The notes beneath the pieces were generated by a model. The model did no database searches. It was not told where the DNA came from and saw only the letters and a program-made list of their open reading frames with translations. A program made the translations under genes and the position numbers. Below, one piece after another: positions 58,473-64,000 of a DNA stretch of 64,000 nucleotides. How positions within the stretch are numbered: position 1 is the first letter of the stretch; the number at the start of each line of letters is the position of its first letter. The DNA comes from Bacteroidales bacterium (GTDB lineage Bacteria; Bacteroidota; Bacteroidia; Bacteroidales; F082): the NCBI GenBank assembly GCA_017645275.1, contig JAGCPH010000020.1:1-64000 (forward strand), in the 5' to 3' direction.

Positions 58473-61406
58473 ATGAAAAGCGAGAAATTACAAGCTATAG
58501 CAGCAGAAAAATTCGCGGACCGTTGGGCAGGTCGCGGTTATGAAAAAGGCGATTCACAACCCTTTTGGATGGAGTTGTTGACACAAGTTTATGGCATTGA
58601 AAACGCAAGTGAATTCATTCGTTTTGAAGAACAAGTTAAAGTTGATAATACCAATTTTATCGATGGTCATATTCCTTCGACAAAAGTTTTGATTGAGCAG
58701 AAATCGATACAAGAAAACCTGCGCGCAGCAAGGCGTCAAAGTGATGGTTCCTTACTCACACCATTCCAGCAAGGTAAAAAATATGTGGCAAATATGCCGC
58801 TTTCACAGCATCCAAGGTGGATTGTGACATGTAATTTTGCTGAGTTCCTCATTTATGATATGGAACAGCCCAATGGGGAGCCAGAACAAATATTTTTAAA
58901 AGATTTAGGCAAGGAATACTACCGTTTACGTTTTCTAGTTGATACTAAGAGCGAACATATAACCAAGGAAATGGAAGTTTCAATGAAGGCTGGTGAAATC
59001 GTTGGTAAGATTTATGATGCTCTATTGAAACAATATAACGATAATTCTCCCGAAGCCCAGCGTTGGCTGAATATTCTATGCGTTCGTATAGTATTTTGTC
59101 TTTATGCAGAGGATGCTGGTATATTTAATCGTGACCAATTCCATGATTTTCTTGTAGTATATGAAGCCAAAGATTTGCGCAGTGCTTTAAGCGATTTGTT
59201 TGAAACTTTGAATACGCCCTATGATAAGCGTAGCAAGTATTTACAAGAAGATTTAATGGCTTTTCCGTATACCAATGGCGGTTTGTTTGAAGAGGAGATA
59301 GAAATTCCTCAATTTACAGAAGAATTAAAGCAAACATTGTTGAAGAATGCTAGTCTTGACTTTGACTGGAGTGATATTTCACCGACCATTTTCGGTGCTG
59401 TTTTTGAGTCGACATTAAACCCGGAAACTCGCCGGAGTGGTGGTATGCATTATACTTCTATTGAAAATATTCATAAAGTAATAGATCCATTGTTTCTCAA
59501 TGATTTACGTCGTGAACTTGATACAATATTAGAAGAAAAGATAGAAAAAGTTCGTGTTCGAAAACTTGTGGATTATCAGGATAAGCTGGCTTCTTTGACT
59601 TTTCTTGATCCGGCTTGCGGAAGTGGCAATTTCCTAACCGAAACATATCTTTCGTTGCGTCGTCTTGAAAACGAGGCAATACGTGAAATCTATCACGGAC
59701 AAATGATGATGGGTGAGTTTTTACATCCGATTAAAGTTAACATCCATCAGTTTTATGGTATTGAGATAAACGATTTCGCAGTTACAGTTGCTACAACAGC
59801 ATTGTGGATTTCTGAAGCTCAAATGTTGACTGAAACAGAGAAAATTATTCAGCATGATATCGACTTTTTACCTTTGAAGAGCTATGCAAATATCAAAGAA
59901 GGTAACGCATTGCGACTTCCTTGGGATAGATGGGAAAAGGTTGACAAAACACCAACACTTTATGCCAAACGGACTATCATATATCCGAAGACAGAAGAGG
60001 AGTCAGGGCCGATGGCGAGTGAAGCAATGGCGGTTTATGATACATTAAAGATTCATACCAATAAATATGAAGCCAATCTCGTACCTGAAGAACCAGAGAC
60101 GTATCATGTAAACTTTGATTACATCATGGGTAATCCGCCATTTGTAGGATATTCACTACAAAGTAAGGAGCAGAAAGATGATTTAAAAGAATTGATGGTA
60201 GGTTTTGGTAACAATATTGATTATGTAGCTGGATGGTATTACAAAGCATCTCAACTTGTTCATCACACGAATACAAAATGTGCACTTGTTTCGACCAACT
60301 CAATAACACAAGGCGAGCAAGTGGCAGCAATATGGAAACCAATGATTGAGAAATTTGATATCCATTTTGATTTTGCTTACCGCACATTCCGTTGGGATAG
60401 TGAAGCTAGCCTAAAGGCTCATGTACATTGTGTTATAATTGGTTTCAGTTCTAACAATAGCCAAAACAAACAGATATATACTATATTCGAAGGGAATCGT
60501 CAAACTGAAGTTGACAACATAAATCAATATCTGCTATCAGCACCTACTGTATTTATCGAGAGTAGAAAAACTCCGATTTGCGATGTTCCTGAAATAACAA
60601 AAGGTAGTATACCTGTAGATGATGGTAATTTAATCATTGAAGCTGATGAATATGATGATTTTATCAACAAAGAACCCAATGCTATAAAATTCATTCATCG
60701 CTTTGTTGGAGCACGCGAATATCTTCACGGTTTGCCACGTTATTGTTTGTGGCTTGTGGGAGCTTCACCAAAAGAAATAAATCAGTTGCCGTTAGTTCGT
60801 GAGCGTGTGATTAAAACTAGAGATTTCAGACTTTCCAGTAATAAAGTCGCTACTCGAAAGTTTGCAGATCTTCCAACAAGATTTATGGAAATTCGACAAC
60901 CTGCAACGAATTATATAATTGTACCCAGTCACTCTTCAGAGAATCGTCGATACATCCCTATGGGATTTATGTCGCCAGACGTTATATGTAGTAATGCAAA
61001 CTTGATGATTCCAAACGCCTCGCTTTACCATTTTGGAATTCTTGAATCTAATGTCCATATGGCTTGGATGAGAGCTATTTGTGGGCGAATCAAGAGTGAC
61101 TATCGTTATTCCAACGATATTGTTTATAACAATTTTCCTTGGCCAATAATAACAGAAGAGAAGAAATCTAAAATAGAGAGAACGGCACAAGCCATTCTTG
61201 ATGCTCGTGCTATTTATACAGATTCATCGCTGGCTGATTTATATGATGAAGTAACAATGCCTTCTGAACTTCGTAAAGCACACCAAGAGAATGACCGAGC
61301 CGTGATGCAGGCTTATGGATTCCCTGTAAAATCAACATTTACAGAAAGCCAGTGTGTTGCAGAGCTATTTAAAATGTATCAACAATTAGTTGATAAAGCA
61401 TTATGA
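58473..61406 (+). CDS. MmeI-like single-chain restriction-modification enzyme
   Basis: This 977-residue protein has the MmeI/type IIL layout. The N-terminal PD-(D/E)XK nuclease has Asp64 and Glu75-x-Lys77 (VLIEQKS). A helical spacer (about 160-330) follows, then an N6-adenine gamma-class methyltransferase with motif I DPACGSGNFL (379-388) and motif IV NPPF (554-557). The C-terminal part contains a target-recognition domain. One polypeptide would methylate one strand of its target and cut unmodified DNA. The nuclease residues look intact. It is AT-rich relative to its neighbours and followed by a DUF2971 gene. Confidence 0.88.
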   Translation: MKSEKLQAIAAEKFADRWAGRGYEKGDSQPFWMELLTQVYGIENASEFIRFEEQVKVDNTNFIDGHIPSTKVLIEQKSIQENLRAARRQSDGSLLTPFQQGKKYVANMPLSQHPRWIVTCNFAEFLIYDMEQPNGEPEQIFLKDLGKEYYRLRFLVDTKSEHITKEMEVSMKAGEIVGKIYDALLKQYNDNSPEAQRWLNILCVRIVFCLYAEDAGIFNRDQFHDFLVVYEAKDLRSALSDLFETLNTPYDKRSKYLQEDLMAFPYTNGGLFEEEIEIPQFTEELKQTLLKNASLDFDWSDISPTIFGAVFESTLNPETRRSGGMHYTSIENIHKVIDPLFLNDLRRELDTILEEKIEKVRVRKLVDYQDKLASLTFLDPACGSGNFLTETYLSLRRLENEAIREIYHGQMMMGEFLHPIKVNIHQFYGIEINDFAVTVATTALWISEAQMLTETEKIIQHDIDFLPLKSYANIKEGNALRLPWDRWEKVDKTPTLYAKRTIIYPKTEEESGPMASEAMAVYDTLKIHTNKYEANLVPEEPETYHVNFDYIMGNPPFVGYSLQSKEQKDDLKELMVGFGNNIDYVAGWYYKASQLVHHTNTKCALVSTNSITQGEQVAAIWKPMIEKFDIHFDFAYRTFRWDSEASLKAHVHCVIIGFSSNNSQNKQIYTIFEGNRQTEVDNINQYLLSAPTVFIESRKTPICDVPEITKGSIPVDDGNLIIEADEYDDFINKEPNAIKFIHRFVGAREYLHGLPRYCLWLVGASPKEINQLPLVRERVIKTRDFRLSSNKVATRKFADLPTRFMEIRQPATNYIIVPSHSSENRRYIPMGFMSPDVICSNANLMIPNASLYHFGILESNVHMAWMRAICGRIKSDYRYSNDIVYNNFPWPIITEEKKSKIERTAQAILDARAIYTDSSLADLYDEVTMPSELRKAHQENDRAVMQAYGFPVKSTFTESQCVAELFKMYQQLVDKAL

Positions 61407-61415
61407 TTATAGAAT

Positions 61416-62183
61416 ATGAAAAAAACTTACTTTGCAAACAATAATGTTTTTCCGGGGAAGAAACTCATGGGAGAAGACAGATATAAGAGATTATATCATT
61501 ATACTTCTTTTGATTCTTTTGTAAAAATATGGCTAAACAAAAATCTCCTTTTTTCTCCGATTACTAATGTCAATGATATACAAGAAGCATTCGTATCATC
61601 GTCAATTATAGATTCGAAACAAACAGATCTTGCAATACTGCTTAACAATACCAGGTTGGCTTATAAACAAATAAGTTTTACTATGGATTATGATTCTTAT
61701 CTTAAAGGATGTATGTCTCCTATGATGTGGGGATTGTATGCAGATAAACGAAAAGGGGTGTGTATTGAACTAGATTATGATAAGCTGCATTTTGATGATA
61801 GTGTTTTAAAAGGTATTGTAAAATATAAACAGATATTAAAAATGCATCATATTATCAGTCCACGAATTAAAACGGAAAAAGGGATCCAATACTTAATAAG
61901 AAAATTGCAAAATGAGTTATTTTTTACTAAACAGAGTGGTTGGGCTGGTGAAAATGAGTTTAGGGTGTTAAGTAAAGACCAGGAGTCTTTAAATGTTGAT
62001 GGAGCGATCAATGCTGTGTATTTAACTTCTTGTTGTAGCAAAGAGTGTTTGCTTGTTGAAAAACTGGTCAATAGACAAATACCTGTAAGGGTGTTTCATT
62101 ATGATCGGGCATTGAATAATATGGCAATTCCAGTAATACATGATACTCAAGAATATAGAAAACGAAATGGAATAGAATTGTGA
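61416..62183 (+). CDS. DUF2971 family protein
   Basis: This 255-residue protein has the DUF2971 start RLYHYTSFDSFVKIWLNKNLLFSPI and NDIQEAF, then MSPMMWGLYADKRKGVCIEL in the middle. The family is widely seen in bacteria near restriction or abortive-infection genes, but its biochemical role is not settled. It begins 9 bp after the MmeI-like stop, so it is co-transcribed and possibly part of the same defence unit. Confidence 0.8.
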   Translation: MKKTYFANNNVFPGKKLMGEDRYKRLYHYTSFDSFVKIWLNKNLLFSPITNVNDIQEAFVSSSIIDSKQTDLAILLNNTRLAYKQISFTMDYDSYLKGCMSPMMWGLYADKRKGVCIELDYDKLHFDDSVLKGIVKYKQILKMHHIISPRIKTEKGIQYLIRKLQNELFFTKQSGWAGENEFRVLSKDQESLNVDGAINAVYLTSCCSKECLLVEKLVNRQIPVRVFHYDRALNNMAIPVIHDTQEYRKRNGIEL

Positions 62184-62247
62184 TTTTATAATTGTTGGTC
62201 ATTTGTTATTTATTTATTTGTTTATTTATTAGAAAGAGTTATTTATC

Positions 62248-64000
62248 ATGGGCGAGACTTTTAAATCACAGGCGCTGGAGGCGAATCTGGCACAGACACG
62301 ATATAAGGACATTTTTATTCCCGAAGAGCATAAGGCGTTTATCGCGCTGAGCAAAGACTACTTCGGCATCAACAAAAGGGCATCGGAATGCATCACCGAA
62401 TACCATCACCCGCTCTCGAACCATACCTTCGTGACCGAGGAACTTCGCAAGATCCTGATGGACGACTTCTGGTTTTACACCAAAGACGATGTGCCGGCAG
62501 AAAACTTGAAACTGCCGCTCGAGATGATGCGGAGCCTGCTGAAACCCGAGGTGGCGCTGAAACTGCGCCTCAATATCGTCATCACATTGATGGAGTTCGC
62601 CAACAAAGTGATAACCGAATCGTCCAAACATTCGATGCTTATCGAATTGGTTTTCAATATCTTGGAAGATAAATTCGAAACAAATAAAGACTGTTATATC
62701 CTCGCTACCAAACATGCCGAGCGTTATCTTGACAATGTGGCAAAAGACGAGCATTTCAACGCTTCAACTTGCGATATTTTGAGAAAAATGCTTGGCGAAA
62801 ACTACCGTTATTGGCAGTCGACATCCGAAGTCGGGAAATGGGTGGCGGAAAATACCGAAATCCTTTCCGAAGATGAGAAAAACGTGATTGTCAACGAGGT
62901 TGGAAAGCCTTATTTCGATAAACTGAACGCCGATTTGAATGCCGCCGAAACTTGGGAAAATCTCTCGGATATGCCTCATTTTGAACAGGTTGCGAAGCGC
63001 TTCACTGAGTCGGAGAAGCTGTTCCCGAGGTTTGTCACGAAGTTCCATTATGTATTTTATCTACTGCACATCCCAGGCATGGAGAGCCAGCGTGAGCGTC
63101 TCATCTGGAACATGGACCGCATGATGCGCGATGCCATCGATGAGTTGCCGCAAAACGAGCTGATACCGTTTATCGACACGATTTTTAACCTCGCCAAGGA
63201 ATTGCGCAAGAATTACACCTCGGCGGTGCTCGATTTCCAGCTCACACTGGGCAAGAAAATCATCGACGTCGACACCACCGAGATGAAGGAGATAGTGAAC
63301 CATTTCGAGAAACGGCTCATCGAGTTCGGATTCGTCACGCCGGGCAACGTGTTTGTGAACGAAGACTGGCAGCTGTCGGTCAACAAAGACCATATCAAGA
63401 ACATCCGCGTGTGGCTGGAGCTCATCGAATATTCGAAGACTCCTCTGGAAAAACTGCTTTCCTCGTTGATTGTCAACCTCAAACTGGGCGGCATCTTCCT
63501 GAGCGACACCGACCTTTTCCAACGTGAAATCACCAAGATTCTGAACTCCAACATCACGCCTTATTATAAAAAGGTGAAGCAGCTCTCGCGCATTTTCCCT
63601 GTGTATTTCAACGAGATAGGAGCGGAGGGCGAGATTCGTAACGTCACCACCAACATGGACGAGATCGGGCTGCGACAGGACAAACTCGTGCATTTTTTGC
63701 GCAAACAGGTGCATACTGAGAGCAACAACACCCTCATCGCCCTCACTTTCGACGTGTTCAGATTCTGGAGCGACGGAAATTTGGATGAATTGAAACCGGT
63801 ATTGCCGAAAAACGTGTTCGAGGCCATCGACAAGAAGAGCGAGTATTTCGTTCATATCCATAACCTTGTGCAGACGATGTGCGAGATCTCGAGCCTCAAC
63901 CCGGAAGATGTCTTGATGCTCTCGCGCGACGATTTCGAAAGTCTTATCCAGAAAGCCGCTGACCGCATCAATCTCACAGGCGAGATTTACGACCGCGAGC
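62248..64000 (+). CDS. Large uncharacterised protein, 5' part (runs off the window)
   Basis: The frame is open from ATG 62248 to the window end, giving the first ~584 residues. It begins MGETFKSQALEANLAQTRY and is mostly helical and charged. It has no signal peptide. A segment DEIGLRQDKLVHFLRKQVHT (about residues 470-490) looks conserved, as in large Bacteroidetes PEP/pyruvate-binding-type proteins, but the link is weak. GC-rich codon use returns to the core style here. A 64-bp AT-rich TTTATTTATT spacer precedes it. The function cannot be assigned. Confidence 0.6.
   Translation, partial: MGETFKSQALEANLAQTRYKDIFIPEEHKAFIALSKDYFGINKRASECITEYHHPLSNHTFVTEELRKILMDDFWFYTKDDVPAENLKLPLEMMRSLLKPEVALKLRLNIVITLMEFANKVITESSKHSMLIELVFNILEDKFETNKDCYILATKHAERYLDNVAKDEHFNASTCDILRKMLGENYRYWQSTSEVGKWVAENTEILSEDEKNVIVNEVGKPYFDKLNADLNAAETWENLSDMPHFEQVAKRFTESEKLFPRFVTKFHYVFYLLHIPGMESQRERLIWNMDRMMRDAIDELPQNELIPFIDTIFNLAKELRKNYTSAVLDFQLTLGKKIIDVDTTEMKEIVNHFEKRLIEFGFVTPGNVFVNEDWQLSVNKDHIKNIRVWLELIEYSKTPLEKLLSSLIVNLKLGGIFLSDTDLFQREITKILNSNITPYYKKVKQLSRIFPVYFNEIGAEGEIRNVTTNMDEIGLRQDKLVHFLRKQVHTESNNTLIALTFDVFRFWSDGNLDELKPVLPKNVFEAIDKKSEYFVHIHNLVQTMCEISSLNPEDVLMLSRDDFESLIQKAADRINLTGEIYDRE

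Noticed and set aside
62266..63861. Minus-strand frames opposite the last gene
   Set aside because: The plus-strand frame from 62248 is open to the window end with coding-like composition. The minus frames are shadows.

Overview
The window comes from the chromosome of a Bacteroidales-type bacterium, probably an uncultured gut or rumen lineage. Promoters throughout fit the Bacteroidetes -7 element TAnnTTTG, often followed by CA and sometimes preceded by TTTG. One secreted protein ends in a type IX secretion (T9SS) sorting domain. Family signatures such as DUF5686 with a carboxypeptidase-regulatory-like domain, DUF349 repeats, a short RRM protein and an AddB-like nuclease support this placement. 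T9SS cargo suggests a lineage outside Bacteroides proper. No species can be named from sequence alone.

Layout. 0-3 kb: four tRNA genes (Lys, Arg, Ser, Pro), a TsaC/YrdC-like tRNA-modification gene, an RRM protein and a lipoprotein alkaline phosphatase. 3-11 kb: arginine decarboxylase, a BadF-type sugar kinase, an outer-membrane DUF5686 protein, a nitroreductase and GlmS. 11.2-16.1 kb: a five-gene operon resembling heterodisulfide reductase (HdrC, HdrB, HdrA, a small ferredoxin-like subunit, and a membrane HdrD/E-like subunit). 16-21 kb: EF-G and the T9SS cargo gene. The cargo gene has six 21-bp-phased repeats upstream and sits beside a membrane-anchored AraC-type regulator. 22-30.8 kb: MnmE, a thioredoxin-like protein, two nucleases, and a MurU/AmgK-like pair for anhydro-sugar recycling in which the kinase is fused to a RapZ C-terminal domain. 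31-37.6 kb: DUF349 protein, chorismate synthase, then an FMN riboswitch and ribD-ribE-ribBA-ribH. 37.6-40.2 kb: PncB and a secreted nuclease.

40.2-53.1 kb is an accessory region. It holds a RhuM gene between ~105-bp direct repeats. Next is a five-gene restriction-modification-like operon: C5 methyltransferase, MORC/MutL-like GHKL ATPase, Z1 helicase-like ATPase, PD-(D/E)XK nuclease and a 607-residue protein ending in two copies of an unassigned module. Beyond it lies a mosaic of dispersed repeats, candidate small RNAs, a PBECR-like nuclease and VbhA-like Fic antitoxin relics. 53-58.4 kb returns to core genes (SGNH hydrolase, YgjP-like protease, thioesterase, threonine aldolase, GapA). 58.4-62.2 kb carries a second AT-rich defence unit, an MmeI-like single-chain restriction-modification enzyme plus a DUF2971 protein. 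The window ends inside a large uncharacterised gene.

The most unusual theme is that dispersed palindromic repeats lie in-frame inside conserved genes. A 111-bp element adds 37 codons to the sugar kinase. A perfect 30-bp palindrome adds 10 codons to the AmgK-like kinase. A 28-bp palindrome sits in ribD, and one arm of the 111-bp element lies in the membrane Hdr-like subunit. The candidates most likely to be undescribed are the module at the end of the MORC/Z1 operon, the phased repeat array controlling the T9SS gene, and three structured small-RNA candidates.
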